In this document: positions 1 through 7,611 of the stretch, in pieces
Numbering within the stretch: position 1 is the stretch's first letter
How the letters are laid out: the number at the start of each line of letters is the position of its first letter
Source of the DNA: an uncultured Clostridia bacterium
GTDB taxonomy: Bacteria > Bacillota > Clostridia > Oscillospirales > Acutalibacteraceae
Length of the DNA: 22,753 nt
NCBI GenBank assembly: GCA_958436475.1
Contig: CAUBKG010000034.1
Location: forward strand, 1 to 22,753
Direction: 5' to 3'
Program-made: the position numbers and the translations under genes
The notes under the pieces: generated by a model
Told to the model about the DNA's origin: nothing
What the model saw: the letters and a program-made list of their open reading frames with translations, nothing else
Databases searched by the model: none

Positions 1-63
1 ATCCATAAATTTGGAATATATTCCCTGAGCAGCCGCACGATTTTTTCTTTGCAGGCAAAAAGC

Positions 64-198
64 TCAGGGGGCTTTGGGCGGTATTTTACGTTTTGTTAAT
101 AAAATCATTACCATTCCTTCATATTCATCGTCTATAGTAAGAAGCGAAAACAAAAGAGAAACAAAAAACTCCCCCACATTTTGCAAGTGCTTTTTCAT
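64..198 (-). CDS. possible small protein, 44 aa, unknown function
   Basis: I do not recognise this protein. It is proposed because the ATG at 198 is preceded by a very strong Shine-Dalgarno sequence (AAAGGAGGG, about 5 nt spacing), which a random ORF rarely has. The protein starts MKKHLQNVGEFFVSLLF, so it has a short basic end followed by a hydrophobic stretch, then an acidic patch (TIDDEYEG), a second hydrophobic stretch and a basic, proline-containing tail. It has no cysteine, so it does not look like an AgrD-type cyclic peptide precursor. An 8-bp inverted repeat (23-30 and 62-69) overlaps its stop codon and may form a terminator stem with a long loop. It is divergent from nadA. A longer frame starting at 288 exists, but its upstream part runs through the 218-264 hairpin and lacks a comparable ribosome binding site. 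Confidence 0.4.
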   Translation of the reverse strand: MKKHLQNVGEFFVSLLFSLLTIDDEYEGMVMILLTKRKIPPKAP

Positions 199-217
199 TT
201 TTCCCTCCTTTCTAAAG

Positions 218-264
218 ATAAAGACAGCCGTTCTGCCCAAAAAAAGCAGGCCGGCTGTCTTTAT
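218..264. other. long hairpin between the small ORF and nadA
   Basis: Perfect 13-bp inverted repeat: ATAAAGACAGCCG at 218-230 and its complement at 252-264. A second short stem (CTGC at 233-236, GCAG at 246-249) sits inside, closed by an A-rich loop. On the + strand it is followed by T-rich sequence, as in a terminator for a transcript entering from the left. On the - strand it would lie in the leader of the 44-aa ORF, just before its Shine-Dalgarno. Which role applies cannot be decided from sequence. Confidence 0.5.
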
Positions 265-322
265 TTCTGTCCTTTTGCTCTTTTTCACTTTTCTTGTAAA
301 AATACTGTCCGTTTTCAGCGGT

Positions 323-360
323 TTGTGCTAAAATAAAATGGTTCTATCATTGCTATCATT
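323..360 (+). promoter_or_regulatory. candidate nadA promoter with tandem octamer
   Basis: A weak sigma-A-like pair, TTGTGC (323-328) and TATCAT (345-350) with a 16-nt spacer, lies upstream of nadA. An alternative -10 is TAAAAT at 329-334. The octamer CTATCATT occurs twice in tandem (344-351 and 353-360, 9-nt period) across the -10 and start region, which could be a regulator site. No known NAD-repressor consensus was recognised here. Confidence 0.3.
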
Positions 361-382
361 TCTCTGAAAAGAGGGCGTTATC

Positions 383-1300
383 ATGAACCAAACCCAGCTG
401 AGGGAAGCCATTCTGGAAGAAAAGAAAAAGCAGAACGCTGTGATCCTCGCGCATGTGTACCAGGACCACGATGTGCAGGAAATTGCAGATGTAACGGGAG
501 ATTCCTTTGCCCTTGCAAAAGCGGTGCAGGAGATCGATGCCGAAACCGTTATCATGTGCGGCGTGCTGTTCATGGCGGAAACGGTAAAAATCCTCTCCCC
601 TCATAAAAACGTGATCCTGCCGGAGCCCCTTGCGGGCTGCCCCATGGCGGAGCAGCTGAAGCCGGAAGAAATCTCCGCGTTCCGCAAAGCACACCCGGAT
701 CATCTTGTGGCAGCTTATATCAATACGACCGCCGAGCTCAAGGCGGTGAGCGATATCTGCGTGACCTCCTCCTCAGCCGTGCGGATTTTGTCCCGCCTCG
801 ACCAGAAGGATATTTTATTTATACCCGATAAAAACCTGGCCGCCTTTGTGCAGAGCCGGCTGCCGGAAAAGCACATTTCGGTGATGAACGGCTTTTGCCC
901 CGCTCACAACGGCGTGACCAAGGAAGACATCGTTTCCATTAAAAAACGCCATCCTGAAGCACGCGTGGCCGCCCACCCCGAGTGCCGCAGCGAGGTGCTG
1001 GAGCTTGCCGATATGGTTGGCGCCACCACCGAAATTATCCGGTATGCGGAGGAAACGCCGGGGGAAGTGATTATTGTAACCGAGCGCGGCGTGGTGGACG
1101 CCCTTCGGAAGGTGCACGGCTCCAGCCGGTTTATACAGGCGGTCCCCCATCAGCTCGTTTGCCGGAGCATGAAGCTTACCACGCTCGATAGTGTGTACAG
1201 CGCCCTGCGCGGCTTCGGCGGGCTGCGGATCGAAATGGAGGAAGACCTCCGACTGAAGGCCAAGCGCAGTATTGACAATATGCTGGAATACGGTAAATAA
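383..1300 (+). CDS. nadA: quinolinate synthase NadA
   Basis: NadA condenses iminoaspartate (from NadB) with dihydroxyacetone phosphate to quinolinate, using a [4Fe-4S] cluster in the cytoplasm. The 305-residue length is normal for the short bacterial form. Family motifs are visible: IADVTGDSFALA (34-45), CGVLFMAETVKIL (59-71), GFCPAHNGV (170-178) and AHPEC (197-201). By position, Cys59, Cys172 and Cys260 fit the three conserved cluster ligands; that assignment is from knowledge of the family, not a structure. The ATG at 383 has an AGAGGG ribosome binding site at normal spacing. It is the first gene of a nadABC operon, with nadB following after 25 nt. Confidence 0.96.
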   Translation: MNQTQLREAILEEKKKQNAVILAHVYQDHDVQEIADVTGDSFALAKAVQEIDAETVIMCGVLFMAETVKILSPHKNVILPEPLAGCPMAEQLKPEEISAFRKAHPDHLVAAYINTTAELKAVSDICVTSSSAVRILSRLDQKDILFIPDKNLAAFVQSRLPEKHISVMNGFCPAHNGVTKEDIVSIKKRHPEARVAAHPECRSEVLELADMVGATTEIIRYAEETPGEVIIVTERGVVDALRKVHGSSRFIQAVPHQLVCRSMKLTTLDSVYSALRGFGGLRIEMEEDLRLKAKRSIDNMLEYGK

Positions 1301-1325
1301 TTTGCAAGGAAGGGTCCTCTACGAC

Positions 1326-2783
1326 ATGAAACCGAACTATGACGTTTTGGTGGTGGGCACCGGCGCCGCCGGGCTTTACGCCGCCCTTCAGTTTGACGAA
1401 AGCGTTAGCGTGCTCCTGATTTCCAAGCGGGAGCTGGAGCTGTGCAACAGTGCCCTGGCCCAGGGCGGCGTTGCCGCCGTGCTGGACACCGAGCACGACG
1501 ATTACCGCCTGCATATTGCAGACACGCTGATTGCCGGCGGCTACGAGAACGATCTGGCGGCCCTCAAGGTGCTTGTGACCGAAGGCCCGGAAGATGTGCG
1601 GAATCTGATTTCCATGGGAGCGGATTTCGACCGCGATGAAAACGGCGAGCCTTCCATGACGCTCGAAGGCGGGCATTCCCGCCGGCGCATTGTGCATCAC
1701 AAAGACAGCACCGGCTTCGAAATTGTGAAAACACTGGTGGAAAAGGTGAAGGCAAGGCCCAATGTGGATATTCTGGAAAACACCATGCTCTGCAACCTTC
1801 AGCCCGTGCGCGGCGGATTCCACGCCCGCCTGCTGCGGAATGGAACCATTCACAGCACCGCGGTAGGCTACACCCTGCTCGCCACAGGGGGGATCGGACG
1901 GGTTTACAAATATACCACCAATTCCGCCATTGCCACCGGGGACGGCATCCAGATTGCCCATCACCTCGGGGCAAAAATCAAAAACCTGCATTATGTGCAG
2001 TTCCACCCCACCGCGTTTGCTTCGGAAGGGCGCGAGCAGTTTCTCATTTCCGAGGCGGTACGCGGCGAGGGCGCTTATTTGCTTAACTGCGACGGCGAAC
2101 GCTTTATGGACCGGTACGACGAACGCCTGGAGCTCGCCCCGCGGGATGTGGTTTCCCGCTCTATTATTCTGGAATCGCGCCGCACGGGGAGTGAAAGCTT
2201 TTTCCTCGATATTTCCCACAAGGATGCGGATTTTATCAAAAACCGCTTCCCCTTGATCTACAGCCGGTGCCTCGACGCCGGCGTGGATATGACGAAGGAG
2301 CCCATTCCCATTTTCCCCTGCCAGCATTACCTGATGGGGGGGATCCAAGTGGATATCCATTCCCGCACAACGGTAGAACGGCTCTATGCCGCGGGCGAAT
2401 GTTCCCACACGGGGGTCCACGGCAAAAACAGGCTCGCGAGCAACTCGCTGCTGGAAGCGCTCGTATTCGGCCGCCGCGCCGCGGAGGATATTATGAAGAG
2501 GCTGAACGAAGGCCGCCCGGCTATTCCGCCGGCGGCAGGGATGGATATGAGCCAATCGGCCGCTCCGCTCCCCAAGGGGATGCGCACCCGCATTCGGGAT
2601 ATTATGCAGCACGCTTATTTTGTGATTCCCGACCTTGCCGCCGCACGTGACGGCCTGCGCGAGGTAACGGAAATCAAAAACCGGCTCTACCAAGGCCATT
2701 TTCAAATCACCATGGACTACCTGGAGGCTAAAAGCCTTGCAACGGTTGCCTGGATTATACTTTCGGAGGTTAGCGAAGCATGA
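1326..2783 (+). CDS. nadB: L-aspartate oxidase NadB
   Basis: NadB is an FAD enzyme that oxidises L-aspartate to iminoaspartate, the unstable substrate passed to NadA. The 485-residue product begins with a dinucleotide-binding motif (VVGTGAAGLYAAL), followed by LAQGGVAA, the conserved HHKDSTG stretch and a PCQHYLMGGIQVD active-site segment of the fumarate reductase/succinate dehydrogenase flavoprotein superfamily. It is shorter than the ~540-residue E. coli enzyme, mainly through a reduced C-terminal helical domain. I chose the ATG at 1326 because the frame upstream overlaps the end of nadA and the protein then begins just before the FAD motif; an AAGGAAGGG site lies about 12 nt upstream, a rather long spacing. 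Its TGA overlaps the nadC ATG, implying translational coupling. Confidence 0.95.
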   Translation: MKPNYDVLVVGTGAAGLYAALQFDESVSVLLISKRELELCNSALAQGGVAAVLDTEHDDYRLHIADTLIAGGYENDLAALKVLVTEGPEDVRNLISMGADFDRDENGEPSMTLEGGHSRRRIVHHKDSTGFEIVKTLVEKVKARPNVDILENTMLCNLQPVRGGFHARLLRNGTIHSTAVGYTLLATGGIGRVYKYTTNSAIATGDGIQIAHHLGAKIKNLHYVQFHPTAFASEGREQFLISEAVRGEGAYLLNCDGERFMDRYDERLELAPRDVVSRSIILESRRTGSESFFLDISHKDADFIKNRFPLIYSRCLDAGVDMTKEPIPIFPCQHYLMGGIQVDIHSRTTVERLYAAGECSHTGVHGKNRLASNSLLEALVFGRRAAEDIMKRLNEGRPAIPPAAGMDMSQSAAPLPKGMRTRIRDIMQHAYFVIPDLAAARDGLREVTEIKNRLYQGHFQITMDYLEAKSLATVAWIILSEVSEA

Positions 2784-3619
2784 GTATTCCGCAGTTTACA
2801 ATCGATAAAGTGATTCAAACCGCACTGGAAGAGGATATCAATTACCTCGATACAACAACCGACTATCTCATCCCCGCCGACCAGTTTTCCGATGCGTATT
2901 TCCTTGCCAAGGCAGACGGCGTGCTCTGCGGCATCGAGATTGCGCTGCGCACCTTCCGTCTCCTCGACCCCGGTTTTTCCGCAGAGGTTCTGAAGCGGGA
3001 CGGCGACCGGGTGGCGAAAGGAGATATCCTTGCGCGGCTCCACGGGCACACCGTCATGCTCTTAAAGGGGGAGCGCACCGCGCTCAACCTCCTGCAGCAT
3101 CTCTCCGGCATTGCAACGGAAACGGCGAAAGCGGTGGAGCTCGTTAAGGGTACCCGCGCCGCCGTGACCGATACGCGCAAGACCCTGCCAGGCCTGCGCG
3201 CGCTCCAGAAATACGCGGTGGTAACGGGCGGCGGAAAGAACCACCGCTTCAACCTTTCAGACGGGGCCATGCTCAAGGATAACCACATCGACGCGGGCGG
3301 CGGCATCACCAAAGCGGTTGCGGCCCTGCGCGCCAAAATCGGGCATATGGTGAAAATCGAAGTGGAGACCCGAACGCTAGATGAGGTGCGGGAAGCGCTC
3401 AGTGTCGGTGCGGAAATCATTATGCTCGATAATATGAGCTGTGAAACCATGGCGGAAGCAGTGAAACTGGCAGACGGCCGCGCCCTTTTGGAAGCGAGCG
3501 GCGGCATCACCACCGAAACCATTCGCAGGGTGGCGGAGACCGGGGTGGATATCATCTCCCTCGGCGCGCTCACCCATTCGGTGACGGCCTTCGATATCTC
3601 CATGAAAATGGAAAAATAA
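2780..3619 (+). CDS. nadC: nicotinate-nucleotide diphosphorylase (carboxylating) NadC
   Basis: NadC is quinolinate phosphoribosyltransferase. It converts quinolinate and PRPP to nicotinate mononucleotide, CO2 and pyrophosphate, the last step of the de novo branch encoded here. The product has 279 residues, the usual length. Hallmarks include TDTRKTLPGLR, the YAVVTGGGKNHRFNLSD segment with MLKDNHI just after it, KIEVETRTLDE, IMLDNMS and EASGGIT near the end, covering the PRPP and quinolinate binding residues of the type II PRTase fold. It overlaps nadB by 4 bp (ATGA), so the three genes form one transcription unit, closed by the hairpin at 3647-3679. Confidence 0.96.
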   Translation: MSIPQFTIDKVIQTALEEDINYLDTTTDYLIPADQFSDAYFLAKADGVLCGIEIALRTFRLLDPGFSAEVLKRDGDRVAKGDILARLHGHTVMLLKGERTALNLLQHLSGIATETAKAVELVKGTRAAVTDTRKTLPGLRALQKYAVVTGGGKNHRFNLSDGAMLKDNHIDAGGGITKAVAALRAKIGHMVKIEVETRTLDEVREALSVGAEIIMLDNMSCETMAEAVKLADGRALLEASGGITTETIRRVAETGVDIISLGALTHSVTAFDISMKMEK

Positions 3620-3646
3620 AGCGTGTTCCTTTTTGGAAACAAAACG

Positions 3647-3683
3647 GGGCCGCCGCAGAATTAGAATCTGCGGCGGCCCTTTT
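3647..3683. terminator. bidirectional terminator between nadC and the RHH gene
   Basis: GGGCCGCCGCAGA (3647-3659) pairs perfectly with 3667-3679 around a 7-nt loop, giving a 13-bp GC-rich stem. A TTTT run follows on the + strand, and an A-rich stretch before the stem supplies U residues for - strand transcripts. It separates the convergent nadC and ribbon-helix-helix genes and can serve both. Confidence 0.85.
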
Positions 3684-3688
3684 GTGCT

Positions 3689-3883
3689 TTATTTGAAATC
3701 TTTTTCTCCATTTACATCCTGATATATCCTTCGGATTCCTTCCCGGATCACCTCCGAACGGGTCCGGTCGAGTTTTGCGGCGCATTCATCCAGAACAGCC
3801 AGCATATCTTTATCCATCCGCAGGCGGACAATATGGTTTTTTGGATTTTCCGTATGAGGGCGGCCTCTTTTTGCCTCCGCCAT
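3689..3883 (-). CDS. small ribbon-helix-helix (CopG/Arc-type) DNA-binding protein
   Basis: The 64-residue protein has the ribbon-helix-helix pattern. A basic N-terminal arm (KRGRPHTENPKN) is followed by a short beta strand (HIVRLRMD) that would insert into the DNA major groove, then two helices separated by the turn around LDRTRSEV. Such proteins act as dimeric repressors, often of their own gene or of toxin genes. The ATG at 3883 follows an exceptionally purine-rich ribosome binding site (GGAGGGAGAGGGGGGAG). No toxin partner is adjacent: the next gene on this strand is rqcH, behind its own terminator, and nadC converges from the other side. The nested inverted repeats at 3901-3946 are the obvious candidate autoregulatory operator. 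The target is unknown. Confidence 0.8.
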   Translation of the reverse strand: MAEAKRGRPHTENPKNHIVRLRMDKDMLAVLDECAAKLDRTRSEVIREGIRRIYQDVNGEKDFK

Positions 3884-3900
3884 ATTTCTCCCCCCTCTCC

Positions 3901-3946
3901 CTCCGATGTTTTATTTATAGTAAAACAAAACATCTCCATTTCGGAG
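3901..3946 (-). promoter_or_regulatory. nested inverted repeats, candidate RHH operator/promoter
   Basis: Three concentric inverted repeats lie just upstream of the RHH gene: CTCCGA (3901-3906) with TCGGAG (3941-3946), GATGTTTT (3905-3912) with AAAACATC (3927-3934), and GTTTTA (3908-3913) with TAAAAC (3921-3926). A - strand TATAAA-like -10 falls in the centre, so a protein bound here would block the promoter. No good -35 was found. Confidence 0.45.
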
Positions 3947-4003
3947 AAAAAGTGAGAAAAATCCACCAAAATTCCACAAAATGTCGTGCTTTTTTATTTT
4001 ATG

Positions 4004-4030
4004 AAAAAAAGCATCCTGCACAGCAGACGC
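4004..4030 (-). terminator. rqcH terminator
   Basis: On the - strand, immediately after rqcH, GCGTCTGC pairs through a 3-nt loop with GCAG(G)ATGC (one bulged base), followed by seven T residues (+ strand 4004-4010). This is a typical Rho-independent terminator ending the trmK-nif3-rqcH unit. Confidence 0.7.
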
Positions 4031-4042
4031 AACGTGCCGGAG

Positions 4043-5803
4043 TTATTTTACCCGAAGCCGCTCCGCCAGCTCTTTACCGGGCGTTACATACACGGTGCTC
4101 TGCCCTTCGTAAATCACGAAGCCGGGCTTCGCTCCGGACGGCTTATGAACCCGGCGAATCTCGGTATAATCCACCGGAACCTGCGAAGAATCCGCCGCCT
4201 TGCTGTGAAGGGCGGCGAGGGCAGCCGCCTGCAGGATCGTCCGCTCGGGAGGGGGTGTCCCTTCGGTCACGATCACCGTGTGAGAGCCGGGGATGTTCTT
4301 TGTGTGGAACCAGATATCCTGATTGGAAGCGGTCTTCAAAGTCAGGCGGTCGTTCTGCACATTGTTGCGGCCGACAAGGATGGTAAAGCCGTCTTCCGAG
4401 CGGTATTCATAAGGAGGCAGGGCGGCGGGCGCCTTTCGCTTCCCCCTGCCTCCCGCAAGGCGAATATACCCCTCTGCCGCAAGCTCTTCCCGAATCTCCC
4501 CGAGCTCCCGCTCCAATGTGGCGCGCGAAAGGGCGTCGAATACCGAATCGATATAGCTGAGCTCCTGCCTCCCCTTTTCCATCAGACCGGTAAGCATGCG
4601 TTCCGCCGTTTCCGCCTTGCGGTATTCCTTGAAGTATTTCTGCGCGTTCTTGCCCGGGGTAAGAGCCGGGTCGAGCGGAATGCGGAGGGTGCCTCCCGCT
4701 TCATCGTAAAAATTCACGGCCTCGAAAGAGCTCGCCCCGCGCGGAATCTGATACAGGTTTGCGTTGATGAGCTCGCCGTAAATGCGGTATGTGTCCCGGT
4801 CGGCGCACTTTTGGAGCTCCTGCTCCTGTATGGCGAGCTTCCGGGCGATACGCTCGGAGGCGTTCGTGAGCACCCGCAGGAGATCCTGCGAGCGCTGGCG
4901 CATCCGTTCATTTAAATCCTTCTGGGCATAAAAATCATCCAATAGGCGGGAATAGCTCTGCCGCACCGAAGTCACAGCCGAAAGTCCATACTGCGTGATA
5001 TCCATATACGTGAAGTCCAGCGGCTTGCCGGCGGTATCGCACACCATCACGGGCTTGCCGCCCTCCCGCAGGCTTTGCTGCATCCGCCGCAGGTGCACGA
5101 GAAGCCTTGTTTTCTGTTCCTCCGTGAGGCTGTGGGCAGTCACTTCCGCATCCCGCACGGTGAGGTAGCTCAGCTCCCGGCACACGATGGGAGAAGCTCC
5201 CTGCAGGCAGCTCAGCAGGGCTTTGGCAAGCGGCAGATCCTTCCCCTGCTCCAGATACCGGAGCACCTCCTCCGGCTCCCGCTCGAGGAGATCCACCTTA
5301 TCCTGACCCGGAGGAAGCTCATACCGCACGCCCGGCAGCACGAGGCGCACCGAGGAGGTCTCCGCATCCACCCGCCGGACGGAATCGACGATTTTTCCGT
5401 CTTCCCCGATGAGGATAATATTACTGTGCCGCGCCATGATTTCCACCGCAATGGTATAACGCACGCGGTCTCCGAGCTCATTCGCGGTATCAAAATCCAG
5501 GAACAAGACCCTCTCCAGCCCCGGCTGGCGGATATCCGCCACCTTTGCCCCTGTGAGATATTTCCGCAGGAGCATGCAGAACATGGGCGGAGCCGGCGGA
5601 TTTTCCGGCGGGCAGTCTGTAAAATGCACACGGGGGCTGTTTCCCCGGGCGGACAGCAGCAGCCTGCCCGAATGGAATTTCCCGCCCAGGGCAAAAATGA
5701 GCTCCTCCCGGCTCGGCTGATGGATTTTTTCCACCCGCGCGCCGAGAGACTGCTCCCGCAGTTCTTTTGCAAGCAGAGATAAAAAAGCACCGTCCAGCGC
5801 CAT
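4043..5803 (-). CDS. rqcH: Rqc2/RqcH-family ribosome quality control protein (NFACT)
   Basis: RqcH binds 50S subunits carrying stalled peptidyl-tRNA and directs C-terminal alanine tailing, marking the nascent chain for degradation. Older annotations call this family fibronectin-binding protein FbpA. The 586-residue product has an NFACT-N domain from residue 1 (MALDGAFLSLLAKEL), the conserved EIMARHSNIILI (121-132), a central coiled-coil/helical region, and a C-terminal NFACT-R domain with the DIWFHTK motif near residue 490. The pair corresponding to Asp97-Arg98 of B. subtilis RqcH appears as Glu97-Arg98 (GLERVL). The ATG at 5803 has a clear AAGGAGG site. It is the last gene of a unit with trmK and nif3 (18-nt gap to nif3). 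Confidence 0.93.
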   Translation of the reverse strand: MALDGAFLSLLAKELREQSLGARVEKIHQPSREELIFALGGKFHSGRLLLSARGNSPRVHFTDCPPENPPAPPMFCMLLRKYLTGAKVADIRQPGLERVLFLDFDTANELGDRVRYTIAVEIMARHSNIILIGEDGKIVDSVRRVDAETSSVRLVLPGVRYELPPGQDKVDLLEREPEEVLRYLEQGKDLPLAKALLSCLQGASPIVCRELSYLTVRDAEVTAHSLTEEQKTRLLVHLRRMQQSLREGGKPVMVCDTAGKPLDFTYMDITQYGLSAVTSVRQSYSRLLDDFYAQKDLNERMRQRSQDLLRVLTNASERIARKLAIQEQELQKCADRDTYRIYGELINANLYQIPRGASSFEAVNFYDEAGGTLRIPLDPALTPGKNAQKYFKEYRKAETAERMLTGLMEKGRQELSYIDSVFDALSRATLERELGEIREELAAEGYIRLAGGRGKRKAPAALPPYEYRSEDGFTILVGRNNVQNDRLTLKTASNQDIWFHTKNIPGSHTVIVTEGTPPPERTILQAAALAALHSKAADSSQVPVDYTEIRRVHKPSGAKPGFVIYEGQSTVYVTPGKELAERLRVK

Positions 5804-5821
5804 TTCTGCCGCCTCCTTTTT

Positions 5822-6574
5822 TTATACGAATTGCTCCGGGCTTTGCTGTGCGAGCCGGAGCACCTGGAGCTCCGGAAAATGCTCCCGCAGCCTTTTTTCC
5901 AAAACCGGCGCCACCACGTTTTCCGTATGGAAATGCCCGGCGGCAAATACCGGCACGCCGCACTCCTGCGCGTAAAGATATTCGTGATGCTTTACTTCCC
6001 CGGTCACAAATGCATCCGCACCCGCGGCAAGGGCGGCATCGTAATCTTCCGAAAAGCCCGCGCCGCCGCAGAGCGCCACGGTGCCTATCCCCTCCCCTTT
6101 TCCCGCAAAGGCTACCGCACCGCTGCCAAGGCGTTCCTTCAGATACGAGGCAAATTCCCTGGCGTTAAACCCGTGCCCTGTTTCGCCCATGCGGCCCATG
6201 CCGGAGGGAATCGGCCGGATATTTTGCAGGCCCAGGCATTCGGCCAGCGCCGAATTTACGCCTCCCTCGGCTTTATCCAGGTTCGTATGCGCACAGATGG
6301 CGCCGATCCCATATTTCGCAAGGAGATAGGGCGCGGTGCCGGGGCGCAGGCTGCGCAGCGGATGAAAGATAACGGGATGGTGGGATACGATGAGGCCGCA
6401 TCCCTCTTGTGCCGCAAGCTCCACCGCTTCGGGCGTGATATCGAGGCAGATGCCCGCTTTTTTAACCTCCGTTCTACGCTCCCCAAGAAGCAGGCCGGCG
6501 TTATCGAACGCTTCCGCCGTATCGAAGGGGGCGAGATCATTTAAATCGTCGTAAATTTGACCGACAGTAATCAT
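5822..6574 (-). CDS. Nif3-like dinuclear metal center protein
   Basis: Member of the Nif3/YqfO (DUF34) family, which binds two divalent metal ions; the physiological reaction is unsettled (a GTP cyclohydrolase I-like annotation is common but doubtful). The 250 residues include the metal-binding segment IVSHHPVIFHPL (62-73, His65 and His66), AHTNLD (95-100, His96), and a C-terminal GHFHTENVV that supplies a further His and Glu. The size matches the short form; the PII/CutA-like insertion that makes B. subtilis YqfO about 370 residues is absent. The ATG at 6574 follows a CGGAGGAA site. It lies 16 nt after trmK, a pairing conserved in Firmicutes, and 18 nt before rqcH. Confidence 0.92.
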   Translation of the reverse strand: MITVGQIYDDLNDLAPFDTAEAFDNAGLLLGERRTEVKKAGICLDITPEAVELAAQEGCGLIVSHHPVIFHPLRSLRPGTAPYLLAKYGIGAICAHTNLDKAEGGVNSALAECLGLQNIRPIPSGMGRMGETGHGFNAREFASYLKERLGSGAVAFAGKGEGIGTVALCGGAGFSEDYDAALAAGADAFVTGEVKHHEYLYAQECGVPVFAAGHFHTENVVAPVLEKRLREHFPELQVLRLAQQSPEQFV

Positions 6575-6590
6575 TTCCGGTTCCTCCGTT

Positions 6591-7265
6591 TCATTCGGGG
6601 ATGCTTTCGATCAGCCGGCCGAGGCCGGCCGCTTCTTCCCGTTTGCCCTGCGCCAAAAGGCCGTCCCGCCGAGCGGCGAGCTTTTTTCTCTGCTTTGCCC
6701 GGTAACGGCGCGCGGCCTCCCCTTCTGCCGTTTGCAGCTTTCCGGTGATGCAAAAGAGCTCATCCCCTATTCGTTCTATGCCGTCATACCGGGCGAGGAT
6801 GGCAAGATAGATATGCTTCTCCGTACAGACGGCATGTTCCTCCCGGATATCGAACCCGTTTGACAATAGCCAGCGGCGCAGGGGGATATCGGCCGTCATC
6901 GGCTGGAGCACCAGCTGCTTTTCCGAATCCCTGGTCCAACGCGCTTCCTCCAAAATAGAAGCGATCAGCTCGCCTCCCATACCGGCGATTACAATATCGT
7001 CCGCCTCCGTGGGGGAAACGCCCGAAAGGCCGCTGCAGAGACGCAGGGATATTTTATCTGCCAGCCCGGCGTCCGCCACGTTGCGTGCGGCGGAGGAAAG
7101 AGGGCCCTTGCGGATATCTGTTGCCACTGCTTGCGGCACAATCCCCTCCCGGACGAGCCAGACGGGGAGATAGGCGTGGTCGGTGCCGACATCCGCTATG
7201 CGTTTCCCCGGCCGTACCATGGATGCGACGAGAGCAAGGCGGCAGTCTAAATTCGATCGGATCAT
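6591..7265 (-). CDS. trmK: tRNA (adenine(22)-N1)-methyltransferase TrmK
   Basis: TrmK methylates N1 of adenosine 22 in the D-loop of tRNA using S-adenosylmethionine. The 224-residue product has the Rossmann SAM-binding start IADVGTDHAYLPVWL, the acidic ATDIRKGPL after strand 2, and the family-specific IVIAGMGGELI motif, followed by the C-terminal helical part with LVLQPM. I chose the ATG at 7265 (MIRSNLDCRLALVASMV) over the upstream one at 7301 because an AGGGTGA ribosome binding site precedes it and the longer version would begin inside the 7291-7320 hairpin. It is the first gene of the trmK-nif3-rqcH unit; no strong promoter is obvious, so read-through past that hairpin is possible. Confidence 0.93.
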   Translation of the reverse strand: MIRSNLDCRLALVASMVRPGKRIADVGTDHAYLPVWLVREGIVPQAVATDIRKGPLSSAARNVADAGLADKISLRLCSGLSGVSPTEADDIVIAGMGGELIASILEEARWTRDSEKQLVLQPMTADIPLRRWLLSNGFDIREEHAVCTEKHIYLAILARYDGIERIGDELFCITGKLQTAEGEAARRYRAKQRKKLAARRDGLLAQGKREEAAGLGRLIESIPE

Positions 7266-7290
7266 AACGTCACCCTGAAACAGATAAAAT

Positions 7291-7320
7291 TGAAACCCCA
7301 CAAAGCCTTGTGGGGTTTCA
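7291..7320 (-). terminator. terminator after the DUF1858 gene
   Basis: Perfect 13-bp stem (TGAAACCCCACAA at 7291-7303 with 7308-7320) and a 4-nt loop. On the - strand it is followed by the modest T-rich stretch AATTTTAT. It separates the DUF1858 gene from trmK and may be leaky. Confidence 0.75.
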
Positions 7321-7340
7321 GATGATAACAGAAGGATAAA

Positions 7341-7541
7341 TTACTGCTGGCTTAAAAACTCATTGAGCTTTTCGACCAGTTCGTCGCTGCTTACCCCATG
7401 CACCTCGCAGGCCTGCTCGATGCTTTCCCCGCGGGCGGAAGGGCAGCCGAGGCAATGCATCCCCATCTCGAGGAAGAAAACAGCCGTGCCTTCGTTCATA
7501 TCCAAAACGTCTCCAATGCAGGTATCTTTCGTAACTTTCAT
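7341..7541 (-). CDS. DUF1858 (hybrid-cluster-associated redox disulfide) domain protein
   Basis: The 66-residue protein is essentially a single DUF1858 domain: an N-terminal KVTKDTCIGDVLDM segment, then MHCLGCPSARGESIEQAC with a Cys30-Gly-Cys33 arrangement (CLGC), and a C-terminal helix (SSDELVEKLNEFL). The family is named for occurrence next to or within hybrid-cluster (prismane) proteins and is thought to carry a redox-active disulfide; a precise reaction is not established. No hybrid-cluster protein gene is in the window. It has its own near-consensus promoter (7583-7611), an AGGAG ribosome binding site and its own terminator, so it is likely a monocistronic, well-expressed gene. Confidence 0.9.
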   Translation of the reverse strand: MKVTKDTCIGDVLDMNEGTAVFFLEMGMHCLGCPSARGESIEQACEVHGVSSDELVEKLNEFLSQQ

Positions 7542-7582
7542 GTTTTTTGTTGCTCCTCTGTGTGAATTTTGCGTCTGTGCTT

Positions 7583-7611
7583 ATTATAAACCGGCGGTCC
7601 CCCGATTACAA
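7583..7611 (-). promoter_or_regulatory. sigma-A promoter of the DUF1858 gene
   Basis: On the - strand, TTGTAA (7606-7611), a 17-nt spacer and a perfect TATAAT (7583-7588) lie about 40 bp upstream of the ATG at 7541. The -35 hexamer coincides with the last bases of the IS200-like relic. Confidence 0.75.

Noticed and set aside
1176..2705. 509-residue ORF on the - strand opposite nadB
   Set aside because: It is a high-GC shadow of nadB: no ribosome binding site, no domain, and composition (His, Gly, Ala, Arg) typical of antisense frames. The + strand frame has clear family motifs.
3986..4915. 309-residue ORF on the + strand opposite rqcH
   Set aside because: Antisense shadow. It begins in the rqcH terminator region and has no motif, while rqcH shows NFACT motifs along its length.
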